DNA of 64,000 nucleotides from Flaccisagitta enflata. Its lineage: Eukaryota > Chaetognatha > Sagittoidea > Aphragmophora. The stretch's first letter is position 1. Each line of letters opens with the position of its first letter. The notes under the pieces were generated by a model. The model worked only from the letters and a program-made list of their open reading frames with translations. It was not told where the DNA came from and searched no databases. The translations under genes were made by a program, and so were the position numbers. Below, piece by piece: positions 20,901 through 33,300 of the stretch. Location of the stretch: contig OZ231126.1 of the NCBI GenBank assembly GCA_965153355.1, forward strand, positions 98,084,001 to 98,148,000. The letters run 5' to 3'.

Positions 20901-22721
20901 GTATGGAGTCTCTAAATGGAAGGACTCAGCATATGCAAACTATTTATCCTGTTAATCCAGCCTACCACCCAACCAGCCTACTGGCCTAAAAGTGAAAAAC
21001 GTGCATAACTTTGGCATTTTTCAACCGATTTGGCTGAAATTTGGTATGGAGTCTCTAAATGGAAGGCCTCAACATATGTATATGATTTATATGCATTTGA
21101 GCATGCTAACCGGCCAAACCGACCTACCACCCAACCAGCCAACCGGCCTAAAAGTGAAAAACTTGCGTAACTTTGTCATTTTTCAACTAATTGGGTTGAA
21201 ACTTGGTATGGAGACTTTAAATGGAAGAACTCAACATATGCACACTATTTATCCTGTCAAACCAGCCTACCACCCAACCAGCCTACCAGCCCAAAAGTGC
21301 AAAACTTGCCTAACTTTGATATTTTTCAACCAAATCGGTTGAAACTTGGTAAAGAGTTTCTCAATGGAGGAACTCAACATTTGCATACTATCAATTCTGT
21401 CAAACCAGCCTACCACCCATCCAGCCTACCACCCAACCAGCTTACCAGCCTAAAAGTGAATAGCAGCCCAAAGGCAGTAAGTGGTCAGCGGTACCCGTGC
21501 CCTGCTTGAGTAGTATGTGATTTAGGTTGAGGGGGAGCAGGGCAGCGGCCCCGAAGGGGACGAAGTCCTGTAGAACACAGGGGGAATCTGTCCGTCCGTC
21601 CATCCGTCCGTCCGTCCTTCTCTCAGCCTTCCTTCTGTCTAGGAAGCCCTGTTATTCAAACTCTCATTGAATTACATGGAGAAATGACAAAAGGCAGTAT
21701 ATGGACAAGGGTACCCCTGCTCTTCTTGAGAAGTTTGTAGGTTAAGTAGAGGGGGGGAGCAGGCCAGGATCTAGGTCTCTGAGGCCAGAATCTGGGTCTC
21801 AGAGGCCAGGGTTGGAGTCTCTGAGGCCAGGATTTGGGTCTCTGAGGCCAGGATTTAGGGCCTTGAGGCCAGGTCCTGGGTCCTGGAGGCCAGAATCTGG
21901 GTCACAGAGAGCAAGATCTAGATCTCTGAGGCTAGGATTAGGGTTTTAGAGGCCAGAATCTGGGTATAAGAAACCAGGATCTAGATCTTAGGGGCCAAAA
22001 TGATTGAATTTTGACCAAAATTCAGGTTTTCTAGCCAGAATTTAGCCATTTTGCTTGGATTTTGCCATTTTGCTTGGATTTGGGCCATTTTGCTTGGATT
22101 TGCACTCCAAAGAAGACAAAGCCCTGAGAATGGGGCGGGGGGGGGACGGACGTACGGACGTACGGACGTACGGACGGACGGACGGACAGATTCCCCCTGT
22201 GTTCTACAGGACTTCGTCCCCTTCATTTTTCAACCAATTTGCTTGAAACTTGGTATAGGGACTTTAAATGGAAAGACTCAATATATGTTCTTGATTTAGA
22301 TTCATTTAGTAGGGTTCGTGATCTTTTGGTCATAGCGATCTTATGAAATTAGTGGTCTTTAACCCCCTTCCGTCGCGGACCCAATTACTGATCAGATTTT
22401 TGTATACTTTGTATATTTTCACTGACAGTCGCCATCGGTCGTGCTCGAGATCGGGGCTTAATGGAGATGCGCGTGCCGTTTCGCGACTACGATTACGCCG
22501 ACTTTTACCCCAAGGACTTATTAGAAGAGTCTCATTACGAGGATATTTTGTCGGCCGCCGAGACGGCTTTTCTCGCGCGGACCAAAGACGTGGCCGAACG
22601 TCAATTAGGCAGAAACGATGTCGTGTACAGAGACGCCTTTTCGCTCGACGAAATTGACGATTTTGAGATCGAAGATTCTTCTGACAGCGATTCGGACTCG
22701 GATCGAGAGACCATACGATAG
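17954..22721 (+). CDS. MRPS18B: mitochondrial small-subunit ribosomal protein S18B (mS40 type), 4 exons
   Basis: Exons 17954-18303, 19722-19882, 20032-20091 and 22429-22721 join to 287 residues. The S18-B signature is clear: LYRRNFRGF, then GNPCPICRDDHLVVHHENLE with the zinc-type CPIC pair, LLKHFVEPKTG, TNVCMLQHSRVEIAIGRARD and RGLMEMRVPFRDYDYADFYP. The N-terminus is basic, hydroxylated and without acidic residues (MSGKRMGLLLAARASAAM), as in mitochondrial presequences. The C-terminal tail is acidic and Ser/Asp-rich. In animals MRPS18 exists as three paralogues; the PCPICRD spacing fits B rather than A or C. Assignment is by recall of the family, not a search. Introns 1 and 3 carry nested repeats. 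Confidence 0.92.
18590..18925. repeat. GTTAAAAA / AACTTTTT low-complexity repeat, block 1
   Basis: Short GTTAAAAAGTTA-type units on one side and AACTTTTTTAAC-type units on the other. A segment with AAATCAGATTAAATAGTTAA and GCTTTTTTTATTGCGGACTGC recurs at 19400-19515. Confidence 0.8.
18926..19396. mobile_element. palindromic MITE family B, copy 2, left arm shortened
   Basis: Shares AAGAATATCGCT, CCCTAGCAACGGCTAAACGAG and TTTCTCAAAATATTTATA with copy 1 and ends in TAGACGACATCTACTG plus TA at 19397. The right arm near 19043 is cut by a family G insertion, with local loss of about 40 bases relative to copy 1. Confidence 0.7.
19043..19217. mobile_element. family G element nested in MITE B copy 2
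   Basis: GGCCGGATACACGGCTACCG at the left and GTAGAGTCGCTTGCACGCGACTA at the right, with a GACCGACCGACGGAC run between. Parallel to the copy nested at 14581. Confidence 0.7.
19397..19665. repeat. GTTAAAAA / AACTTTTT low-complexity repeat, block 2
   Basis: Direct partial duplicate of 18690-18855 followed by a longer AACTTTTTTAACC run. Together with block 1 it brackets MITE B copy 2. Confidence 0.75.
21540..22224. mobile_element. family E long-TIR element, copy 1
   Basis: Left inverted repeat from 21540 (GGGCAGCGGCCCCGAAGGGG, then CCTGTAGAACACAGGGGGAA) followed by a TCCG run. The right repeat at about 22170-22224 mirrors it but stops at CTTCGTCCCCTTC, so the outer 15 bases are missing. The interior has a 21-bp minisatellite (GAGGCCAGGATTTGGGTCTCT type) and CATTTTGCTTGGATTTGG repeats. 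Confidence 0.8.
21765..21990. repeat. about 21-bp minisatellite inside family E copy 1
   Basis: Ten or so diverged GAGGCCAGGATCTGGGTCTCT units. Confidence 0.85.
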
Positions 22722-23516
22722 AATTAAAAAGATGGGATCGAATTCGTTGAAGATGTCTCATGTGGGGTACACTTTTTATTTTTTGTAAGAACCTAGTTTA
22801 TAAGAACATCAAGCTTTGAAATCGCTCAAAAATTAAGAACATTGTAGTTATTTCACTAGTAGCTATCTCTATCTCTTTTAAAGGCTTCAGATAAAAAATT
22901 ACGTTCTTATGAAAAATAAAAAGTGCAGGAGGGGTGGGGCGAGGGTTGGTTTAACCACCCCTCGCCCTACCCCTCAGTATAAATTGACCACCCCTCGCAT
23001 CAACAGACCACCCCTACTTTCATTGTCCCACCCCTTAATAAAAGCTTAAGAAATCTATGAAATGTGCAACAAAAAGTATCTTACAAAAAATCTTTTAAGG
23101 AAAATGTTTTTCAAAATCAACTGAAATCTAAAAATAAACAAAACATTCAAAAGTTACTTATTCCTGTATAGTATATGCTGTTACCTCTCGGTCTACCTCT
23201 CGGTCTACCTCTTGGTCTACCCCTCGGTCTGTACCTGTTTTTTCTAGGGCGTGTTAAAATGTGTTAAAACGTGTTAAAATTATTTTAGCAATCCTCCACC
23301 TGATGAAATAAGGATTATTTTCATCGGTTTGCTGTTTTTGGTAATGACGACTTCCTGACACTTTTTTCGGTCGTTTCACAGGCATGATCATCGTAGCAAG
23401 TGAAGTCCATTGGATTTTAAACCAAAAGGCTTGATCTTAAGCAGTTTTAAAAAGAAGTTTTGACAAACTTTCGGACGTCAAGTTTCATATCTGGGACGCG
23501 ACAGTCCAGACTAGTC
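22722..23516. other. MRPS18B-Tudor gene intergenic region
   Basis: Holds an AATAAA at 22915-22920, about 195 bases after the MRPS18B stop and its likely polyadenylation signal. A CACCCCTC-rich inverted repeat (22927-23035), a CTACCTCTCGGT short tandem (23185-23235) and an acceptor-like CGGTCGTTTCACAG at 23381 follow. Confidence 0.55.
22915..22920 (+). terminator. candidate polyadenylation signal of MRPS18B
   Basis: AATAAA 194 bases past the stop codon; no other clear hexamer is nearer. Confidence 0.5.
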
Positions 23517-26500
23517 ATGGATGAAGGAGTGGAGGTAATTGTGGTTTTACAGTTGATTGAGTACAGTAAAATACTGCTCATTGGTTTGGAGCAGAGCCGG
23601 CTACGGGGGTGGTGGTGGTGGTGGTCACCCACATCTCAGGTGCGAGGGGGCCTTGCTACGGCCCTTAAGGTCATTTCCACAATAAACCGGCCCAGCTGAA
23701 ATTCATGATATAACAGGCAAGACTGTAATTTTGAAGCTTTTTTTGGGCAGCGGCCCCGAAGGGGACGAAGTCCTGTAGAACACAGGGGGACTTTCGTTCG
23801 TCCGTTCGTTCGTTCGTTCGTTCGTGCGTCCCCCCCCACGCCTCAAGGCTCCTCAGGCCTCAAATCTGGCCTCTGAGACTTCAAATCTGGCCTCTCAGAC
23901 CCCCAATCTGGCCTCTCAGGCCTCAAATCCGGCATCTCAGGCTTCAAATCCAGCCTCTCAAGCCTCAAATCCAACCTCTCAGGCCTCAAACCTGGCCTCT
24001 CAGGCCTAAAATTAGGCTTCTTAGGCCTCAAATCCAAATCCTCAGGCGTCAAACCTGGCCTCTTAGGCCTCAAGCTAAGCCTCTCAGGCCTCAAACCAGC
24101 TATCTAAGCCTCAATTTACCTTTAATCCAGCTCTCTTAAGCCTCAAGTCAGCCCTCCCAAGCTTCTGATGGGCATTCTAAGGCCTTACATCAGCCTTCTT
24201 AGACCTCAGTTTAGGCTCTTGTTGGCCTTCAGTCAGCCCTCTATTGCATCTCATCCACTTCTTCAGGCAGGACGAACGAAAGTCCCCCTGTGTTCTACAG
24301 GACTTCGTCCCCTTCGGGGCCGCTGCCCTGCTTCCCCTCACTCGAATTCACAATCACTCAAAGCAGGGCAACGGGTATCGCTGACCACATATTGCCCTTG
24401 GGCGACCTGTTATATGATATAAAAGAGTATCAAATTCTGAGCATAGGGCTCAAATTTCAAGCTATTAAGTGCAACCATTATCAAATAATGACATTTTGAT
24501 CAATGTTAACGAATTCAGGCGCCTTATTTCCTCCAGTTTATAGATGTAATTTATAGTGGAAACTGCCTTAATAAAAGATGTAAAATAGTCGCAAAAGCGT
24601 TAGATGGCCAGCGGTACCCGTTGCCCCTATGTGAGTGTATGTGGGTGAGAACTGGTCAGAGGGGCAGCGGCCCCAAAGGGGCCGATGACCTCTGCTGTTT
24701 TTATTTGAGCCTGGAGGCTGGAATTGGGGCCTTAAGGCTGGGTTTGAGCCTTGGGGCTGGGATTTGAGCGTTGGGGCTGGGATTTGAGCTTCGAGGTTGG
24801 GGTTGGGATTTGAGCCTTGAGGCTAGAATTCGGGCCTTGAGGCTGAGATTTGAGCCTTGAGGCTGGGATTTGAGCTTTGAAGCTGGGATTTGAGCTTTGG
24901 AACTAGGATTTGGGTCTCGAGGAGGGGAGGACGGAGAAGAAGGAGGATTAGGAGAAATTCCCCTATGTGTGAAAGCATAGGTCATCGGCCCCATTGGGGC
25001 CGCTGCCCAAAAAGGAGAAAAAGTTGAGTGGTTAGGAAAAAAGGTTGTCTCTGCAAAGAAAATGTAACAATGAACCATGCTACACAGATTGACGTGGATG
25101 CGATGCGCTCCGAGCTGGCGTCGTTGAGCGGTCTCGTGACGCATCGGCGGTCCGAACTCTCCTCAAAGCGTCAGATGCTGCTGGACTGGAAGCGCGTCGC
25201 CACCGAAGGATATCGCCTCAACAAAAACGACATAGAAAGAGAAATGGAAGCCGTTGTGACGAAGATGCGCGCCGCTGTTAACGCACTCACCAAAGACACG
25301 TCAGTAAAATTTTATGTGATGTAGTAACCTACAGTGTAATTTGAGATTTTTTTCTTTTTGCTGGAATATTCAATCCTTCTAATAAATAGTAAAAGAACGT
25401 CCTGGACTCATTCCCTTTAGCTTTGAAGGCGTGTAATGGACTTACTGAGCAATTGATGGTCAGATCGACGGACAGGCCTTGGATGAAAGTACTTTTACAT
25501 GAGCACTGGGCGCAGAAAGTTGACTCCGTTTATGTATCAATTATCATCTTCTTTTGTACCTTAACTTTTTTGCAGCATGCGTTTGAAAACCAAAAGCGTT
25601 CGAGAATCGATGGATAACAAAGCCGAGGAGATTAAATTATGGGATGCCCAGATCAACAGACTGGACTCGGAGGCTAACAGAATCTGTCGCGTAAGTTACT
25701 TCTCTCTTTCTTTCTTTCTGTCAAGGAATTCTGTTGTCTCTCTTTTTAGATGCGTCCTCGCATCTCTATAAGAGGGTCTGTCCGTCGGTCCGTCCGTCTG
25801 CGTGTCCGTTACGCCTCTGCTTAAATCACACCTAGCCATCTCAAATCATCCACCAACCCCCCCAAACAATTTTTAGATGCGTCCTCGCATCTCTATAAGA
25901 GGGTCTGTCCGTCCGTCCGTCGGTCCGTCCGTGTGTCCGTTACGCCTCTGCTTAAATCACACCTAGCCATCTCAAATCATCCAGAAACCCCCCCAAACCA
26001 TTTTTAGATGCGTCCTCGCATCTCTATAAGAGGGTCTGTCGGTCCGTCGGTCCGTCCGTTACGCCTCTGCTTAAATCACACCTAGCCATCTCAAATCATC
26101 CAGAAACCCCCCCAAACCATTTTTAGATGCGTCCTCGCATCTCTATAAGAGGGTCTGTCCATCCGTCCGTCGGTCCGTCCATCCGTGTGTCCGTTACGCC
26201 TCTGCTTAAATCACACCTAGCCATCTCAAATCATCCAGAAACCCCCCCAAACCATTTTTAGATGCGTCCTCGCATCTCTATAAGAGGGTCTGTCCGTCCG
26301 TCCGTCGGTCCGTCCGTGTGTCCGTTACGCCTCTGCTTAAATCACACCTAGCCATCTCAAATCATCCAGAAACCCCCCAAACCATTTTTAGATGCGTCCT
26401 CGCATCTCTATAAGAGGGTCTGTCCGTCCGTCCGTCGGTCCGTCTGTCCATTCCTCAAGGTCAGTTCTCACACTTTTTTTCATGCAGGGACCCAGAGGAG

Positions 26501-27276
26501 GGCCCAGATCTTTTTATTTTGATATAACTAATGTATTCTAAAGATTTCAGGACCATAGATGTTCTTGAACCTTCATCATATTGCACTTGAAAAATGGCTC
26601 ATCCTTAAGGGGGTTAAAATTTCAAAATCATTTTTTCTCAAAACTGAGGCCAGATTCAGATTCCTGGTAAAAAATTATGTCAGCTACTATATTTTCTTTT
26701 TTCAAAATTTTGTTTTTAAGCTGAAAAAAAATGCAAAAAAACTCTAAAAAAACCTTGTTTTTTAAAAACCCTCATTTTTGGAGGTTTTTTGCATTTTTTC
26801 AGCTCAAAAACAAAATTTTGAAAAAAGAAAATATAGTATCTGACATAATTTTTTAAAAGGAATCTGAATCTGGCATCAGATTTGAGGAAAAATGGTTTTG
26901 AAATTTTGGCCCCCTTAAGGATGATCCATTTTTCAGGTGCAATATGATGAATGTTTAAGAATGTCTATAGTCCTGAAATTTTTAGAATACATTAGTTACA
27001 TCAAAATAAAAAATCTGGGCCCTCCTCTGGGTCCCTGCATGAAAAAAAGTGTATTCTCCTCAGCGTAGTAGCCGGGTCTGATCGAGTAGCCGGGTCTGAT
27101 CGAGTAGCCGGGTCTGGTCGAGTAGCCGGGTCTGATCGAGTAGCTGTCTGATCGAATAGCCGGGTCTGTTCTCACTATAGTAACCAGGATGTGGCCTTTG
27201 GTTTTTCAGCTTTTTTTCTCTCTTTCTTTTTCTTTCTTTCTTTTTCTTTCTTACTTTCTATCTTTCTTTCTTTCTC

Positions 27277-27324
<48 letters not shown>

Positions 27325-30300
27325 TTTTTCTCTTTTGCTTTATTTCTATTTCTTTCCAGCTTTTATTCTTACTTACTTTCAATCTCTTCTTTATCCTGCA
27401 TTATTTCTCTTGTTTTATTCTGTTCCTACGTTCTTCATATCGATCTTCCTTTCCTTCCCTCTTTGTTGCTTCCTTTCCTTCCTTCTTAGTTTCTTCCCTC
27501 CTTCCTTGAATTCTCCTTTCTTCCGGCCTCCTTCCCTTCCTGCTTTCTTCCTCTCCTCACTTCTTTTCTCAGGGGTGAAAGTAGACTTATGAGACAAGCC
27601 CGAAAACTCTAACCGCCTCTTCTTCTTCCTCCTCCTTCTCTTCCCCCTCCTCTACTTCAGAGACCCGAGTTAGACGCCCGCGACGTGGTCGAATTGCGCA
27701 CTAAGATCGACGAACTCCGCGAGGCTTTTGCCGAAGATCTTCAGCCGGTCGTCCCCGAGTCTTTACCCGCGCTTCCGCCGCGAATGTTTATGGATTTCTC
27801 CGCCCTCGCCAAAGAAGCCGAACAGTTGAAAGGTAAGGAAATTCCTTGGCTGCTTTCGGGAAAAGAAGAGCAAGAGGAGGAGACGGGAAGTTCTGCCATT
27901 AACAACAAAAATCCCATTGCCAAAAACGAATCGATTGATTGCAATAACAACAACAAAGACGACGACAACGACAACAGCAGTGACGCTTTGATCAACTCTG
28001 ATAGCGCCTGCGTCATCAAAGGAGAAAGTACCAACGTGGCGACGTCGAATCCTTTATCTCCTCCTCCGCCTCCTCCTCATAACGTCTCTCCCGGTCCTCC
28101 CGACGCTCCGGGCGGCGCTGAGTCGACGACGACGCCAGCGAGTCGTACGCCCAAGAGTAACAGAGAGAAGCGGAGGGAACGATTGCTCGCGAGCAAGAAT
28201 AAACCCTCCCCTCCGAAAACTCCGAAAACTACGGACGCTTCTGAGATTGTAGCAATTCCCACCGGTGCCTCCGGAAAGGAGATTCTTTCTGAAATAGCGT
28301 CTTCATCAACATCATCATCATTCAACTCTCCAGCTGCCGAGGCTCTAAAATCAAGAGGTTAGGAGGGTCGGAAAACCCCGCTCATGTTAACGAACCTCTT
28401 CCCTTACAGCTCATACACCATGTAAACTTGCAACCTAATGGCTCCTCATAACAGCGCAAGTTAACCATTTTCCGTTCTTGACGTTTGTTTTTATTTCTTC
28501 AGTGTTTAACTAAGAGCTGTAAGGGACGTAACCCTCAGTTTCGACCCTCCTTATACCTCGAGCTTTGTCTCGCGCGACCACGAATCTAAATCATCCTCGC
28601 TTTTGTACATCTTCTCTTCTTAGGTGTGGAAACGTCGACCGGCGGCGCGGGACTGTTCATGCCGGATTTGGGTGACGTGTCTCCCGGAATGATGGATTCA
28701 GAGGGTGGTCATATCTTCTGGGTCGTCAAGGGAGGCAGCAACGAAAGTAAGGGCAACCACAACCCTGTTATCAGTGATATGCAAATAGTTTGATTTGACT
28801 CTTTGCTGATTGCGTGGATTTTCATCATTTTAATCACGATCTGTCACTGAAACATGCAATGTGCAATTAAGCCAATATGCAAATGATAGAGAGCCAGAAT
28901 CAAGTGCTGAGCGCTGACCTAGATTTTTCCTCCATCTCGTAAAAAAAGAAAAAAAAAATTCTGTACCAAACAACAGAAATGATGGCCGTTTCTAAAATCG
29001 AATTTGACTTCGTGATGGCGCTTTTCAACACGTTGACGACCCGCGAATCGGTGGGGACTCGCGTGGGAAGCAATCCCGAACTGCTGGCCACACTCGAGGG
29101 CAGACGCGTCTTCGCCCGGAACACGCAATTCAAGGACAGAGATAATGAGAACAAAGGCAAGTGGTGCCGAGGTTACATCGAGGCCGCCAACGTGGAAGAA
29201 AGCCAGGTACTGACAGAGAGAGGTGGTCTATGAAATCATGTATGTTAACATAAAAGGTTTCTTCTTACTTTTGTGTGAGAACACAAATTGCCGACGTCTC
29301 ATACGTTATAATGAAGTGTACTTTGATGGTGTTGTGGCGGTTTTCCCCCTCTCCAGTTATTGTTGATTAATATTGTTGCGATTCGTGAAGAAAGTTCGTG
29401 TTAACAGATTAGAATTAGAATTTAAACAATGTACATTTTGTATAGGTCGAGGTCCGTTTTGTGGATTACGGGCATATTCAACGTCAGACTTCGATGAATG
29501 GGGTTTACCTCGCCAAGCCGGCGGAATGGCGCGAGGACTACCCGCCGCTCGCCGTCCCCTGTTCCCTCTGGGACGAGCCCAAACAGATCCCCGGACCCGA
29601 TCTGAAATTTTTTTACAACGATCTGATCAGCGTAAGTTGGGGACGGGATATGTTCGTAATATTGGCACACTGATGAAGAACCAAAGAACCCGGGCATGAA
29701 TTTTGAGTACAATTTTTCACTATTCGATCTGTTGAAAACGATGGTTCATATTCGCCGATCTTGATACGTATTGATCTGCAGAACACTCGCGATAGGCAAG
29801 AGAGCGCTATTCGCTGCATCATCATTGGCGCCATGCAGAACCCGCCCAAGGTACGTTATCCTTTATTGCGTGTCAAATACGCTCCGCTGAAGTTACTGTT
29901 AACGTGTATCTTGCTTTCGCCTCATTCTCGTTCCTCTCAATTCCTTGTTTTCTCCACTTCTCTTAGTTCTTTAGCCCTATCATTTCTTGCATCGGCCTAA
30001 TACTTGGGCTAAATGAGAGGTAAGCCGCTTTCAAAAAGGATCTGAGTGAAAAATCACATAACAGTGGGTTTCTCTGCATGTTTGTATAGTGTTGGGGTGT
30101 GATAACATGTAACTAGCCAAAATAAAATCATTCACCAAGCGCTTTTTGAGTAATCTTTAAAATGGAAAAAAATTAGACCCATTTTCAATAAAGATTCTAC
30201 TGAGTTGTATAGACCTATTTTTTGACACCATTTTGTTAATCTATGCATAATTCCCTTTCATTTGATAGGTCGCACTCCAAACTTTTGCAATGAATTAAAA

Positions 30301-33300
30301 TTTTCATTTTTTGAGTCACCGTTACAAAAAAGTAACGGTTTCTCAAAAAATAAAAACTTTATTTCAATATTAAACCATATAGTGTGACCTAACAAATGAA
30401 AGGGAATTTTGCATAGATTAACAATATCAAGTCAAAAAATAGGTCAACGCAACTCAGTAGAATCTTTATTGAAAATGAGTCAAATTTTTTTCCATTTTGA
30501 AGATTACTCAAAAAGCGCTCGGTGAATGATTTTATTTTGGCTAGTTTCATGTCATCACACCCCTACACTACACAAAAATGCAGAAAAACCCACTGTTATG
30601 TGATTTTTCACTCAGATTTTTTTTGAAAGCAGAGTGCCGGTTGTCGGCAACTTCAGTCCTTCTTTCCACTCATTTCCTTAGGGCTATTTGGCCACTAACA
30701 CGACGGTATTCCAAGTTCGATTGGAAGCTTACAATTCATCCACCGGCGAGCTCATCTCCGACTTGGGGGCCGCCGTCCGCGAAAAGTACGACGAATTGCA
30801 TTCTTGGCGCGGCGAGATCCGCATCGGCCGCAACAACGACGTCCGCGAAAACGTCGCCAAGGTCGTCGATCAAGTGGGCGGGGCTGATGGGGGAGCGCAT
30901 GGCGGCGCCACAGACGGAAGCGAGGCGCCGATGCCGGCCGTCGATGTCCGGGTATGTGCGATCGATGGCTTATGGGTAGTCTGTTTAATCGCCACGAAAT
31001 ATACTTTTACTTAACTTGCTTATTGGTAATAACAAGCATCAATGGCATTTCAATTAAGTAGCGGTTCATAGTGCTCATAGCATTTTATCTTTATTTAAAA
31101 AATCTGAACAGTATCTGGGTCCGCGACGGAAGGGGGTTAAAGATCACCAATTCCATAAGATCGCTATGACCAAAAGATCGCTAACCCTGTAAGTTCGCCA
31201 AAACTATAAGTCTTGACATTTAGAGCCGCCATACAAAGTTTCATGCAAATCCGTTGAAAAATGACAAAGTTATGCACGTTTTTCACTTTTAGGCTAGTAG
31301 GGTGGTTGGGTGGTAGGCTGGTTTAGATAAATAGTGTGCGTATGTTGAGTTCTTCCATTTAGAGACTCCATACCAAGTTTCAACCAATTTGGTTGAAAAA
31401 TGTCCAATTTATGTAAGTTTTTACTTTTAGGCCGGTAAGCTGGTTAGGTGGTAGGTTGGTTTGGCCGGTTAGCATGCTCAAACATAAATAAATCACATAT
31501 ATGTGTTGAGTCCTTCCATTTAGAGACTCATACTAAATTTCAACAAATTGGTTGAAAAACGCCAAAGATATGCACATTTATCACTTTTTGGTTGATAGGC
31601 TGGTTGGGTGGTAGGCTGGTTTGACAGGATAAATAGTGCATATATGTTGAGTTCTTCCATTTAGAGACCCATACCAAGTTTCAACCAAATTAGTTGAAAA
31701 ATGACAAAGTTAAGCAAGTTTTTCACTTTTGGGCCGGTTGGCTGGTTGGGTGGTAGGTTTGGCCGGTTAGCATGCTCAAATGCATATAAATCATATACAT
31801 ATGTTGAGGCCTTCCATTTAGAGACTCCATACCAATTTCAGCTATCGGTTGAAAAATGCCAAAGTTATGCACGTTTTTCACTTTTAGGCCAGTAGGCTGG
31901 TTGGTAGGCTGGTTTAACAGGATAAATAGTTTGCATATAGTCCTTCCATTTAGAGACTCCATACCAAGTTTCAACCAAATCAGTTGAAAAATGACAGTTA
32001 CGCAAGTTTTTCACTTTAGGCCGTTGGCTGGGTGGTAGGTCGGTTTGGCCGGTTAGCATGCTCAAATGCATATAAATCATATACATATGTTGAGGCCTTC
32101 CATTTAGAGACTCCATACCAAATTTCAGCCAAATCGGTTGAAAAATGCCAAAGTTATGCACGTTTTTCACTTTTAGGCCGGTAGGCTGGTTGGGCCGGTT
32201 GGGTTGGTCGGATCACAAAAATCGGATAGGATGTAAAGCGCCTTACCCTAGCACAACTTCCCACCAAATATGAACCAAATCGGTCAAAGCATAAAAAAGT
32301 TATCCATTTTTTAAAATCCGTTACGACAACGACGACGACAACGACGACGACGACGACGACACCCACCCGCCTTGAATTATAGTCCGCGTCGGAATGATAT
32401 TCCGTCGCGGACAAAAATTGATTCAGAAGCATTTTGCGTCTTTCTACGTATTTCATATACTCTCTTTTTATTGACTAAGAACCTTGTTTATACATTTAGG
32501 CTCAGTTTTAGAAAAAATAAGAACAATCATTAGAACATCGCCAACTTCACAGTAGGGGGATAATAAGAATATTCTTCCTATTTTTGCTCTAGGTTAATGA
32601 GGGAACTGCTGTAAATAAAATGAATTGTGACTGTGGTTACCAGTAATGGCGGCTGTCGCCGTGAGGAAAAAAGTCGTAAGCATTGGTCACTTTTCACAAA
32701 GCTTTTATCTTCAATTCCTGTTTTTTTTTGGTTAGTTAGATCAAATCAAGAGCACTGAAAATCAGAAAAAAATAGAAACAAGCCAAATAAGCTAGATGAG
32801 CTAAAATACTCAAAATCATTCAACCAAATATCCAGCTATGTTAACTGAAAAGCTTTCTTGTGTTTGCATGCTCAATTGAGACATTTATTCATCCCATTAA
32901 ATCTCTGATTAAAAAACTAAACTAAATGAGCTAAATGAGCTAGAATACTTAAAAACACCCTCACAGATGAGCAGCTTTACTCACTGACATGCTTTCTTAT
33001 GGCTGCTTGCTTAAACATTTATCAGAATATTTTTTCATTTATCGTATCTAAAATCAGAAAAAAAAACTGAGCTAAATGAGCTAAAATGCTTGAAAACACA
33101 CAGATGAGCAGCTTTGCTCATAAACATGTCTTCTTGTATTTGCATGCTCAAACAAACTTAAATGCACTCTTTTATTGATCCCACTTGAAATCATAAAAAA
33201 TCGCAAAAAATTCATTTAGAATTTTTTGTAAATAAATCTTTAAAAGTTCATGACGCGAAAAATATTTGCCATAGAGCATTCTGCTTGGCGCCAAATGAAA

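Larger units (their letters stand above)
20180..22380 (+). mobile_element. family A element, copy 2 (MRPS18B intron 3), with nested family E
   Basis: Left end GTCCGCGACGGA at 20180; right end TCCGTCGCGGAC at 22369-22380, an exact complement. About six family A units lie in the left half (20340-21480), then a family E insertion at 21540-22224, then a short resumed unit and the right end. The segment GATCTTTTGGTCATAGCGAT near 22320 is the inverse of 31155-31180 in copy 3, fixing both right-end regions as homologous. Confidence 0.8.

Noticed and set aside
20233-21342. ORFs with repeated NFGIFQPIWLKFGMESLNGR
   Set aside because: Translation of the 162-bp family A satellite; the same text appears inverted at 31723-32170.
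25743-26452. CRISPR-like array
   Set aside because: Regularly spaced repeats, but the spacers are the same sequence in every unit and the genome is eukaryotic.
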